Assembly: GCA_029255685.2 (NCBI GenBank)
Contig: CM055316.2
Location: 77,994,861-78,058,860, forward strand
Length of the DNA stretch: 64,000 nt
Direction of reading: 5' to 3'
DNA from: Silene conica
Taxonomy: Eukaryota; Streptophyta; Magnoliopsida; Caryophyllales; Caryophyllaceae
The notes under the pieces were generated by a model. The model saw nothing but the letters and a program-made list of their open reading frames with translations, was not told the DNA's origin and searched no databases. Below, piece by piece: positions 21,560-32,371 of this stretch (within the stretch, counting starts at the first letter, position 1; every line of letters begins with the position of its first letter). Position numbers and translations under genes: made by a program.

Positions 21560-21840
21560 TGGATATTCGTTTATTACACCTGGCCACGGTCGAGTTTGTG
21601 TCAGGCTTGGCTCTCCTAACCAGCGCGGAATTGTCCGTTTTATTGGGTGGGCGCCTGGGCGGCACGGGCTCATTGGATGAGGCCGTAAACCGGCCAGAAC
21701 CAAGTAACGACTAGCTAGTCAGTTGGCTACAAACTATGGTAATATACGGGCCTATCATGAATTGGTCGGAGACATTAGCCGTGAACCGGCCGTGTCAGAA
21801 GCGGGCTTGCGTCGGGCTACTACCGTATCATGTACTCGGA
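21560..21840. repeat. GC-rich GGCCGG-type repeat tract
   Basis: A GC-rich patch (GCGGGCTTGCGTCGGGC, AACCGGCC words) in AT-rich surroundings, of the same style as the hAT-type patches at 1594, 2270 and 5768. Borders were not found. Confidence 0.35.
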
Positions 21841-21924
21841 ATGTTTCTCATTTGAATTTTTGTAATTTTAAAATGGGGATTTGATGTATTCAGCAACCCA
21901 TGCTTAAACAATAAATGAAAAATG

Positions 21925-22150
21925 TACATACCATTGAATCAGCAACCAATTCATATATACCCTCAAATGGCCGGGACAAGTCCGTTTCAGTACCCCAAGA
22001 GACAGTAACCAAATTCATTTTTCGAGTACAATTTGCATGGAAGTAAAGCTCTCATTTTCACTAAGTACTTTTTTTTTATCTTCACTATATTTACGTAAAA
22101 TCGCCTAACATAAAAATTGTATAGGTAAACCTTTGTAAATCATTAGCCTT
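21925..22150 (-). pseudogene. Decayed RING-H2 fragment related to the ATL20/21-like gene
   Basis: The minus strand resembles the end of the neighbouring RING gene: ACTGAAACGGACTTGTCC corresponds to ATCGAACGGACTTGTCC of the intact gene, and the upstream bases (ACTTCCATGCAAATTG) to its HASC region, but there are stops and substitutions throughout. It is a small decayed duplicate about 1.2 kb downstream of the intact copy. Confidence 0.6.
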
Positions 22151-22340
22151 ATACATAAAGAATTAGTTATCAAAATTCAAAAGAATCATTTTACGATCTA
22201 TTTATATAAGACCGTCTTACATAAGTATATATATATATACATTATTTTTCACAAAAACTTCTGAAAAACGATTTTTTCAATCGCGTTATTTTTATCTTTA
22301 ACTTTGTATTCTTATCATAAGTATGATTTGTACACCCGTT

Positions 22341-23032
22341 ATTTTTTTTTTTTGGTGACGAGTAGGGATGACAATGGATCCTGAATCCGGTTCAGATCCG
22401 TAAGACCCGATCCTGGTGGACCGGATCTGGATCCTATTTTTCCAGATCCGTTGGATCTGGGTCGGATCTGGATCCACTACTTTTACAACGGATCTGGATT
22501 CTCTTACGCAGACCCTGATGGATCAAGATCCGACCCTGGACCCGTTTTCTTAGTAAAAACATGAAGCTTTACGTCTTTGTTATCTTGTTTCTTGATTTGT
22601 GTTTAGATTACTTGGTCATAATAATTACCACTAGTAATATTTGATTGAACATAATTGTCACGTTACTAACTACTTTTCCATTTTATTGTATTTCGTAAAA
22701 TGGATATCAATAATGTTATGACTCATGAGTTTTTTTTTTATAATGTGAGGCCCGGTCCAGATCCGACCCGTTGGATCTGGATCCAGGGTATACAATGCGG
22801 ATCTGGATCTGGATCCTACTGGACCCAGATCCAACCCGTTGCCATCCCTAGATGAGGGGTTTAATCTCCGGACCCATGTATTCCCGCACCATCACATAAA
22901 CCATGTAAACCACCCCCTTCGGGAATTGCAGTGGCCAAATTGTCATCTCCACAGCTAGTAATCGAACCTGAAACGTCTCAACTCCTTTATTTCTACAAGC
23001 TTTAAGGTTTAACATAACTCAGTTATCACTGG
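22341..23032 (-). mobile_element. SINE copy B, interrupted by a MITE
   Basis: The minus strand has the same order as copy A: AGTCCAGTGATAACTGAG, GGTTCGATTACT, GGTGCGGGAATACATG, then an A-tail (plus-strand T run 22341-22353). The 488-bp element 22363-22850 interrupts it just before the tail. Confidence 0.6.
22363..22850. mobile_element. hAT-like MITE, GGATCTGG-rich, 488 bp
   Basis: Ends TAGGGATGACAATGG and (reversed) TAGGGATGGCAACGG are inverted repeats. The interior is dominated by GGATCTGGATCC/CAGATCC words. Flanking GACGAG and GATGAG are a likely diverged target duplication inside the SINE. Confidence 0.65.
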
Positions 23033-23307
23033 ACTAACATTATTTTATTATATATGATTTCTCGCTTCATTTAAATTAACATTTATGAGAAAAATATCAC
23101 TAAACATTAACTTTTATTAGACCATTATCTGTTTCGAATATTATGATATAATTTCCCAATATTATTTAGAAAGTATTAAAATGCTAAAAAGTCATCATTA
23201 CCCTAAAACTCCATACTTTTTTCAAAGTTATGAACCATATCACTTCAAATGCAAAGTTGGTGCCTATATATGAACCTCAACTTACGATTTAAAATCGATA
23301 CAAATCA

Positions 23308-26300
23308 TTAACCAACACGCGCCCTACAAATAGGACAAGTCCGTTCGATTACCCCACGAGTGTGAAGCCACTCATTGATACAACTAGCATGAAAGTAATG
23401 CCCACATAACGGCAGTGTACCCATTTTATCTTTAATTTTGTACTCGGCCATACATATCGAACACACATTTTCCTCATCTATTGACATACTTGGACCCATT
23501 TCTTCTATTTCACTCACAGCAACGGTATGAACAAATGGTGGACTGGATTCATTATTCCTTGGGCCCAATCGAACCACATTAACCTCGTTAAGGCCCAATT
23601 CGGGTGCGTCTCTCGGTTGGCTCGTATTCCGGCCCGATGGGGTTCGAGTTACGTAGGCTCGGATCCAAATGTAAAGTGATCCCGCTACACAAATTATGGA
23701 AGGAGAGCATATGACTAGGATTACTGCTATCATGGTTGTGAGGGACAACTTCCTTGGCCTACCTGAAAACCATAGCATAAACCCTTCATAAGAAGTTTTT
23801 GTGTTACACAATTTGTCCATATCATTCAATCTTATGAAAAAATTGTATAAAATTAGCACATTTATCATAACTTAATTTCGGAAAATTAGATACACCATCT
23901 CGATCCCGTCAGATGGCAGATGGTGCGCTTCACTGTCACATATAATATGTAGGGTCTATTATTCTATTAAAATGATACATTCTACACAAGTCATGTGAGA
24001 CTAGGAGAGAATTGTGTCGAGTTTCAATACTAACCAGTATTTATTTATGCAGACAATCACCGTATATAACTTGTGTTTAATCAAATACAGAACATATTAT
24101 AATTGTATTTATTTGCATTTAAATTCACCAAAATTAGCGACTTTTTTTTATTTTTCTTGGCTGTTTTCTTATGTAAGGCCATCTTACGCATAACTCAATT
24201 TGTAGTCTTATTGGACTTCATTCCGGACTAATTTAAATGGTATATACCAAAAAACATTACGTATAACTTAACTTGTGTTGTGTGTTAGTACCAAACCGAG
24301 ACAAAACCTAATTTAGTAGGCACGGAATAGTTATTTTGATCAGAAGAAAATCTCACTTAAGCCCAGTTTTTTTAATTTCAGCTAAAACGAGCTGAATTGA
24401 ATTAATTGAAGTATGACTCAATTAACTAAATTGAGTGAAACTAAAGTGGAGTGAATTTAGTTTAATTAAAAGTTAATTTTTTGAAGAGATTAACTGAACC
24501 TAATTGATTGAACGTAAATAAAACTTAACGAATAATACAACCAAGCAAAATTGAAAGGAACTGAAATTAAGCCAGAAAGAATTAATATTGAAAATAATCG
24601 AGCCAGCCCTAATTTCAGTTAAAATTTAGTTTTATCTTTAAAATTTTGGTATTTGAAGAATTGAAGGTAATATGTTAAATTCAACAACGGGTCTGGGCCA
24701 CACCCGAACGGGGGAGAAAGAGTCCACAATATAAACCCAAGAGGGTTCCACTCTAAAACCAATTGGCAATAGAGGGAGTAACCCCTTGCCTTATATAGTG
24801 ATAATTCTTCTCCTCTTTTATCAATGTGGGACAATCCTCACATGTGGGATTATCGGGTTTCTTCACACTCCCCCTCACATGTGAGGCCCACTTACACACA
24901 CTGGACAAATTAAACTGAGCAACCTTGCTCGTCCAGCTGTAAACTTGGCCCAGTATCAACTCAGACCGGACATATTCAACTGAGCAATTTTCTTTTCTTT
25001 GCTCGTCCGACTGCAAACTCTGGCCCATGAATCCCAGGTCTTTTAGACGGGCTCTGATACCATGTTAAATTCAACAACGGGTCTGGGCCACACCCGAACG
25101 GGGGAGAAAGAGTCCACAATATAAACCCAAGAGGGTTCCACTCTAAAACCAATTGGCAATAGAGGGAGTAACTCCTTGCCTTATATAGTGATAATTCTTC
25201 TCCTCTTTTATCAATGTGGGACAATCCTCACATGTGGGATTATCGGGTTTCTTCACATAATAAGAATTAATATTGAAATTAATTTTATGGACGAAAGTGT
25301 ACAAAATAGGAAAGAAAGTAATAAAATCAATTAACTTGTTAATTTGTGTTGTAAGTTGATATTATTAGGTGATCTGGACACGAAACTGTAAGAGTAAACA
25401 CGAAGAAAAATTCATAGGTAAATCGGGTTTACCTCATTTTTTTATTTCGTAACATTAGTTTATTTCGCTTAGATTTTGTTTTAAGAAATGTACTTCATAA
25501 GAGTATGAAAGTAAGTTCTACTTTGTACATAAGTAATACAAAGTACGAATTAAATGTCATTTGTATAAGAATTATATTTACGGACACCAAAACTAAAAAA
25601 TAAAAACACTAAAACAACGAATAAACTTGATGATTCATACCTTGGTTTGTGACATTCGAGCATCCTATAACGTCAAAACCACTAGAATTAGTCCTCATGG
25701 CGCACATTCGACCTTCCAATTCACACGATTGACACTCCGGCATGAACCATGAGAGCCGGACATCCTCGACAAGCTTAGAAATCGAGGATAAACCCGTCTC
25801 ATTGTGTAAAGAAGGTAGCCACTGAACCGGACCCTTCACCTTTTGTGCAACCATGTAACACTTGGACATGGATAAAAATGTGATTGTAATGTTGTTATTT
25901 TTTTTCAAAGGAATTGCATAGACAAAATAATCTAATCCACTAAGACAAGGTATCGGACCTATTATAGGCACGTTAAAATTAATCGTGTTATTTTCTGTGT
26001 CGACTGTCGATGAACAATTAAAGAACGAAAATTCTTGGTAGTAAACCATGGAAAATGGAGATTTAGAAAGGTTTAAGGAAATAAGTTTTTTTGGAAGACA
26101 ATTATTAAGATCATTTACCCAAATTTCTTGGGCTGTATAATCTATACTTTTGACACTAAAGTTACCTGAACTTGGTAACTCAATTAGGGTCCGGTCGTCC
26201 GGTCCTGGATCACACCAAACATCATACCCTGGGAACCCGCATGAGCCGGGTTGATCTGAACCCTTCACTTTAAATGGAAATCGGATATCCGGGTCGTGAC

Positions 26301-26418
26301 CCGAATCCCCACAATAGGAAGTAGAGCAACCACCATTGCTTACACTCATCACCCTACTAGGAAGATTATTGCTCACTAAAAGAAAGAAAATGAGAGTGAT
26401 TAATAGAGCTAAACCCAT
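23308..26418 (-). CDS. ATL20/21-like RING-H2 protein with extracellular GUB_WAK domain
   Basis: Two exons, 26418-25641 and 23762-23308 (1233 nt, 410 aa). The donor CCAAG|GTATGA and acceptor TTTTCAG|GT join in phase. Order: signal peptide (1-24); cysteine-rich GUB_WAK_bind domain (GGCSTSYCG, IRFPFKVKG, CGFPGYDVWCDPG, NDLNNCLPKKL); a second region ending CQSCELEGRMC as in WAK-associated domains; membrane span about 269-293; RING-H2 from residue 360 (CSIC, CGHYFHASC, CPIC). This is the layout of the ATL20-22 ubiquitin ligases, which are proposed to couple cell-wall sensing to ubiquitination. The spacing between the sixth and seventh zinc ligands is 14 residues rather than the usual about 10. The 1.9-kb intron holds a family A MITE and a TRIM. 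Confidence 0.8.
24358..24588. mobile_element. MITE family A, copy 2 (intronic)
   Basis: Shares GCTAAAACGAGCTGAATTGA, AAGAGATTAACTGAA, GAACGTAAATAAAACTTA and GAAATTAAGCCAGAAAG with the other copies. It lies in the intron of the ATL20/21-like gene. Borders approximate. Confidence 0.65.
24673..25257 (-). mobile_element. TRIM retroelement, 195-bp LTRs (TRIM-2)
   Basis: LTRs 24673-24867 and 25063-25257 (195 bp each, TG..CA ends) are almost identical (a C/T difference at GTAAC[C/T]CCTTGCC) and enclose a 195-bp interior. On the minus strand the interior begins TGGTATCAGAGCCCG (25062-25048), the tRNA-Met primer site, and ends with the purine tract GAGGGGGAG (24876-24868). A perfect 5-bp duplication TAATA flanks it (24668-24672, 25258-25262). 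Same orientation as its host gene. A deleted solo LTR of this family is at 39219. Confidence 0.92.
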
Positions 26419-27379
26419 ATAATTAATTTGCTTAAATAGACTAATAAATTTAATATTTTTTAATACATGAGATTAATTAATTAACTATTAATCATAATTA
26501 TTAGCTTTTTTAAACTATATATATAATTTTGGAAATAATAATTCATGTTTTTTGATAGTTTATTGTATTTATATATTTATACTATGATCAAATAAAATAT
26601 ACTAATAGCATACTACACTATGAAAGTATCATAAGAGCATATAAATTAGTCCAAAATTAATTACAAAATAACATAATTTAATTTAGTAAAGTTAATTTAG
26701 ACGGAAAAGTTGCTCACATAATATTTCATAACAATTTCGGAATTACCGAAAAAAAAAGTTTTCCTAAATTTGGTATAGAAGGAAGAATAATTAAATGAAG
26801 AGATTAATAAGAGAATGATACCTTAACACATGGAAAAATAGAGAGGTACTAAAAGGACATTCCCTTAAGACAATGCTTAAGTTACGTTACCTAATTTAAT
26901 TAAAATTTGACAAATTTGTATTATTTGATTTTGTTTGGCAAGAAAGTTTCTGTATTTAGTTGCATGTTGTGTGACATATAATGTTGCCTATTACACGTTT
27001 TTCCGTGTTCTAATGTTAAACATGTGTTGCAATTTGAAAATGTACTTTACAAGATTGTTCGTCTTTCTTCACAAGATTATAGGTTTAGATTTTTGAAAGT
27101 GCGTTTGTTTATTATAGTAATATAATGGTTATAAGCAAGATTTAATAATTGTGTGTTTTTAGAGGAGATTTTAGAATCTGACTCGACTTGAACTAATACA
27201 CAAAATTATACTTAACTCGGTTGTCACATACTCACATACGTGATATAGAGAAACATAAAGTATTGTACCCGTAATGTCTGTAAATATGTTGAAACATTAT
27301 CAATCCGAGTTAATCTTGTGTAAAACGGTTTTATATTAAGTTAATGTACTCTATACAATAACACAAAAACTTCAGAAAG

Positions 27380-27908
27380 ACTCTATTCTTTCTGGCTTAA
27401 TTTCAGCTCTTTTCAATTTTGTTTGGTTGTATTACATTAAGTTTTATTTACGTTTAATAGATTATGTGCAGTTAATCTTTTCAAAAAATTAACTTTTTTT
27501 TTTTTTTATGAAAGGTAAGTAGTATATATCAAAACAAATGTCAAACTTACAAGGATAAACTATATGAGATACAAGTATCTACTCTATAACTCGACCTTGT
27601 TGGAAACTACTTCAAAGAAAAACAAAAAAGCTGCATCCGAAATGCAACACCGTGCTCACTCTTTAGCACATCAATCTTGTGACAAGACGCAACTAATTTG
27701 CAGCGCCTAGCTTATTGCAGAACTGCCATCCAAAATCCAAACAGCCTCAAAACTTTGCCTACAGTTTCTGACCTTATTTCAGAGACTTTGCCAAAAACTT
27801 AACTTTTAATTCAAGTAAATTCACTACACCTCAGTTTCACTCAATTTAGTTCAATTAAACTCTACTCCAATTAATTCAATTCAACTTGTTTCAGCCGAAA
27901 AGAACAAG
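27380..27908. mobile_element. MITE family A, copy 3, split by a retroposon
   Basis: The left half (27380-27493) and right half (27793-27908) together reconstruct family A in reverse orientation relative to copies 1, 2 and 4 (GGCTTAATTTCAGCTC at left, TTTCAGCCGAAAAGAACA at right). The break falls inside the conserved word ATTAACTTTTAATTCA. Confidence 0.7.
27494..27792 (-). mobile_element. Poly(A)-tailed retroposon fragment (LINE 3' end-like)
   Basis: About 300 bp inserted in MITE copy 3. On the minus strand it ends in a 14-A tail (T run 27494-27507). Flanking AAAAATTAAC and AAAAACTTAAC look like a slightly diverged target duplication. T-rich words such as TTTTTTGTTTTTCTTTG near the end resemble LINE 3' UTRs; no ORF remains. 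Confidence 0.55.
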
Positions 27909-28486
27909 GGCAAAGACGGTCTCTAAATAACATTATTAAGATACCCTCTCACATGATAGGGTTGGCCGTGAGAGACCCACCGAAGTTTTTATTTCCTTAT
28001 TATGTCTCTAACTAAATTAGTGAGAAACGGTCTCTTACGAGACTTGCTGAGTTAGTAAAGCCATGCCCTCACAAGTACGAGTAATTAACAAAAGAAATAA
28101 GGTAGGTAAGATGTAAGGTAGTTTTACGTTAATTTAGCGTAAAAACCGTTCTACCCAAGAAGTAATGTCCGATGTAACTTGAAGCGTCACTTGAATCTGA
28201 ATCACACAACACTTCATGAGACTCGATAATGATTGAACCCGTCAAATGGCCACCATGATTTAGCTTAATTATTATCAAAAATGAAATCAAGCTTGTGAAA
28301 AAGGTTGATAAAAAATAAATCAACGGGGTGTACTTAATAGCATAAACATGAGATTATCGACATGATCACATGACGATTCAACAAAATCGATCTCAGTTTT
28401 CATACGGGTAAACAAACGAGATCATGATGACTGAAGCGTACGACTCCAACGAAATGTGCATGGAGATGACCTGTTCATGAGAGCGT

Positions 28487-31400
28487 CTAGAATTCGGTAT
28501 CAAAGAGACGGACTGTCAAGTTAGAAACCATACTTCTTGCAAAAGGAATGTAGCTTAGGCTGTACCTGTGACCAACATGGAGGAATATGCTCAGTTTCTA
28601 TATGCGCAAATATTAGATATTGAGACGAATATAAAATGATACGATCAAATACAACCCACAGGTTGTTACTCAAAATCATGACGGAAATGCAGGAATATGC
28701 CACTCTCATTGATATACAACCCACAGATTTCGATACAAAACCATAAATGACAGAACAAGAAGAAAAGCTAAGGTTTGGCGACTTACCAAATAAGAGCACA
28801 AATCTCACATATCATGGCAAGTATGGTTAGAATCTTGTTGTGAATCTGCAAATGACACGAAAGTGAAATGAAATGCAGCCTTTCTTTTGAAAGGAATATG
28901 TTCATGATGACTTTTGTCGTTAACAAACAATGAATGGAGACGACTATACGGGTTTGTTGATGAAGAGTCCTACCAAGTGGCAACATAGAATCATTGTAGG
29001 CTTGGAGCTCAGATGTACACCGCTTTTATGTTCGTAATACAAAGAGGGTGTTTTCGAATGACCCGGAATGAAATCTGAGTTGAAAGTTGGATCACAACCG
29101 CTCCCCCCATTTCACTCAATTAGCCGTATTTGCTAATTTTTATAAGAACTTTGAGCAATGGTGCTAATCGAAACAACATAATAGTGAGCCTTTGGCTCCA
29201 CTGAAAATGAAGATATCAAAGTATGCTTGACGTACCAAAATTGCACATATAAGTGCCAAAAGAAGGCAGCCCAAGTACACTGTAGTTGCATACACGCGAA
29301 CAGGATCAAACATCTTTCTTAACTGCTCTGCTGGTCCGATAAGGAAGGCTGTGCTGCCACGTAAAAGGCATGAGATATCAAATGATATGGTGGTTTATAT
29401 CAGATATATGAAACTTTGAAAGCTCAACGTCATTGATGAATGTATAAAGATTAAGATGCTCTCGATCATTGATGAATGTATAACACTGCTCGTGCAATAC
29501 TCATAGGTTAATTTATCGAAAAAAGAAGAGCAGCAATGGAGGCAAGATAGCTCTACTACAGTACTTGAGCTTAATATCATAAATCAGCAAACAAAACGGA
29601 GAAGTTAACTGTCCAACTGCAAAAATATAAGATACTAATAATTCCTCAAGTAACAAGTTTACCTTCCAACAGCCAACATGTTCCCGATAGTAAATAGAAG
29701 AGCAAATTTTATCGGTTTAACAAATGCAACCATCGACTGTCACAAATCACAAAAAAAAAAATAGTTAGTAACAGAAAAGCAAGGCTGAAGCTGACCATTA
29801 CTTACACGGTTACACCTCCGCTACAAGAACAGTGGATTTTCAGACCCATATGAGATATCAGAATACCCAATGTCTTTTTACATCATATTGAATTGACATT
29901 AAATCTGCCTATGTAACTCGCACTTCCTTCTAATGGAAACACAGCACTACAGCAGTAGATCTAGTTAATGGCAGATTGATGCCCTCTGACTGTAAAAGAG
30001 AGTAAAGTTTAAGGAACGGTGAAAACTAAACGTTGTACCTAACAGACGGGATTACTTAATTTGTAGACTTATTTTGAAATGTCACAGTATCAACATCATT
30101 GATCATCCCAAAGGAAATCCTGCTTAATGAGGGGTCTGTGAAGGTCTACATATAGGACAATAAGGACATATGCAAACCTTACACGAACTATCAGAGAGGC
30201 TGTTGTCGAAATTGAGGAAATGTGTGCTGCTGAGCATTTAAATAGTATAAACTACAACCAGTCGACAGTGTAATACATTGAGATATTGAATCTTGTACAG
30301 ACGGTCTCATATCTGAGACCACTCCTATAGGGTTGATGAGTTGGTCTCACATGTAAGGCCGATACTTACAAGTTTTCCTCCTATTTTTCCTTTTGTTTTT
30401 AGGTTTTAAGTTCTCACAATATTCTAGGAAGCACCTCATGACCTTGAAAGTCAGTTCCTCAAAGTGCTGCGCCAAAAAAAATTACCACTATATAGCACAA
30501 ATAACAACAAAATATTATTCCAGTGTTCAACAGTTCCCGCAAAATATGGGGTAAGAGAGGGCCGGGTTTATGCAATCTTGCACGTGCTAGCAGCACAAAG
30601 AAGCTGTCTCTGGACATATAGCATGAATCGATAAAGAAAAAAAATCGTCGACTAGTCAATAAAACCATTTTATGGATCCTAAAACAAAATCCAGGAACAG
30701 TCGGCAACTAGGCGTGATAATCTTCCTCAAAAAGTACAGGAGGCAATATGTCATAAAGTGATATCCTCTCAAAGCTCTCATACACACAACTGACACAAGA
30801 CCATATAATCATTACCTCATCATATAGGACTCAAGAACAAAACACAATCTTCGCATAAGCTGTTGCATTCCGTCTACATCTCCAACACAACTGATATGTA
30901 ACTCATTCCTTTGTCTCAGCGACCACAAAAGCGTGATTTCTTGAATCTATGCCTAGTTTTTGGTCATAGGATAAATACTTGATCGCAACCTCACAAGTGA
31001 CGGTTTTATCAGAATTATTCTTTAATGACCATGATTCCCAAATGTTCCTTCTCCATACTCCCAACTATTTATCAAACGCAAGGAAAAAAACTACGACAAC
31101 AAAACTAGCCAAGAATTATTATTCTTGCAACTAGAACACCATCCATCTGTCAAATTGTATGAAATGATGAACTTTCTACAATAAAGATTGCTACTTTTTC
31201 ATCATACCACAAAACCCATCTCCAAATGTAACAAGAGTACATTACGTTAGTGATCAGACCACAATTTAGTTCAACAGAACTCGTTACGCTTCTTTCTATT
31301 GTCAAGTAGCAGTTCTTCAATGTAATTCTTTATGCAATTCCCATCATGGGTAATTCAGAAACAACCTCTTTGTATGCCTAACACAAGGGTAAGATTGCAT

Positions 31401-31805
31401 ACACCCGAACCCGAACACCACAGTCTGCAGGAACCATTGAGGCACTGGGCTAATGTCGTCGTCTACTAGAAAAGACAACAATTTGCAAAAGGGTACATAC
31501 CAGGAAGAGCAAGAGGAATCCACCAATCAAACATCCAGCAAAGGCATACATTCGCTGATCAATCACAAACAAATATGAAATATCAATCAGGGTTACATAA
31601 TCATCACAAAAACACATCAAAATTGACAAAAAGATCAAAACTTTAGAATTAAATTAGGGAAATTAATTGAATTGAAGCTGGTTAAAACCTGCGTATAAGT
31701 GAGATTGCAGAAATCATCAGTGGTGTTGTTGTTATCTTCTTCATAAAAGTTATCTTCCCTTTCATCAACATCTTCTTCATCTCTCCCAAATACAGATTTC
31801 CACAT
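28487..31805 (-). CDS. SFT2-like vesicle transport protein
   Basis: Six exons: 31805-31689, 31554-31501, 29736-29663, 29353-29236, 28845-28787, 28565-28487 (501 nt, 166 aa), all GT/AG and in phase, ending RLFDTEF-stop. An acidic cytosolic N-terminus (about 40 aa) precedes four membrane spans: MYAFAGCLIGGFLLLFL, KFALLFTIGNMLAVGSTAFL, VYLGCLLLALICAIL and ILTILAMICEICALIWYSLS, with the conserved loop GPAEQLRKMFDPVRVYAT between spans 2 and 3. Length and order fit plant SFT2 (Got1/Sft2) proteins, which act in fusion of endosome-derived vesicles with the Golgi. Intron 2 is 1.76 kb. The last exon was found by matching the phase-2 donor TTTG|GTAAGT to the acceptor CACAG|GTACAG. Confidence 0.9.
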
Positions 31806-32355
31806 TTTCTTGACTTTTTTTTTTAAGTAATAAACTAATCAGGAATCGTTGTTTATGAATTATGTCTTCAAATTGTAAGTATGTAGTTTATGTTGATCAT
31901 TGTTTGTGAAATGGTCTTCTTTTTTGTTGTATTGTTTAAACCTTCAAATAATAATTGGTGGGGTGCATGATACTAAAATGTTTGATTAACATAATCATGC
32001 TACCAAATACCATGCCTAATACTGGGACGGTTTTACGCAAATTTATCGTAAAATTAGATTTTATAGTTGTTATAATCACTTTTAATAACTAGTAAATGTG
32101 CTTAGATCCGTTTTACAACTATATTAGTATAAAATCGTCTTACTTACTAATCATAAGAATTAGTAAAACTTGATCCAGCGACAAAACCGCCTTATATCTA
32201 TATATATTTATAGATGTATAATTCGGGATTTATGGTAAAATTATCAATTACGGTCACATATACTTGTACTATAGAGTATAAATTACAGTGGACTAAGTTT
32301 ATTTTTGCATAAGAATTTAGGTGAAACCAGGGTTATCGAGTTTGCTCGGGTATCC
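31806..32355. other. Upstream region of the SFT2-like gene, nothing further seen
   Basis: AT-rich sequence between the SFT2-like start codon and the retroposon. The proximal part probably holds promoter and 5' leader, but no clear TATA box was chosen. Confidence 0.4.
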
Positions 32356-32371
32356 TACTAATCACAAATCG

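Larger units (their letters stand above)
26419..28486. other. Intergenic, AT-rich; one interrupted MITE
   Basis: Apart from the MITE with a retroposon insertion at 27380-27908 no gene is visible. The short frames near 28129-28323 have no recognisable features and lie beyond the stop codon of the SFT2-like gene. Confidence 0.5.

Noticed and set aside
24619-25224. Three frames sharing the same peptide (SHIDKRGEELSLYKAR)
   Set aside because: They translate the duplicated TRIM-2 LTRs; the repetition is explained by the LTRs.
28129-28323. Frame ending YIGHYFLGRTVFTLN considered as last exon of the SFT2-like gene
   Set aside because: The phase-2 donor at 28787 needs an exon starting with G followed by YSLSYIPFAR; that exon is at 28565-28487 and fits exactly.
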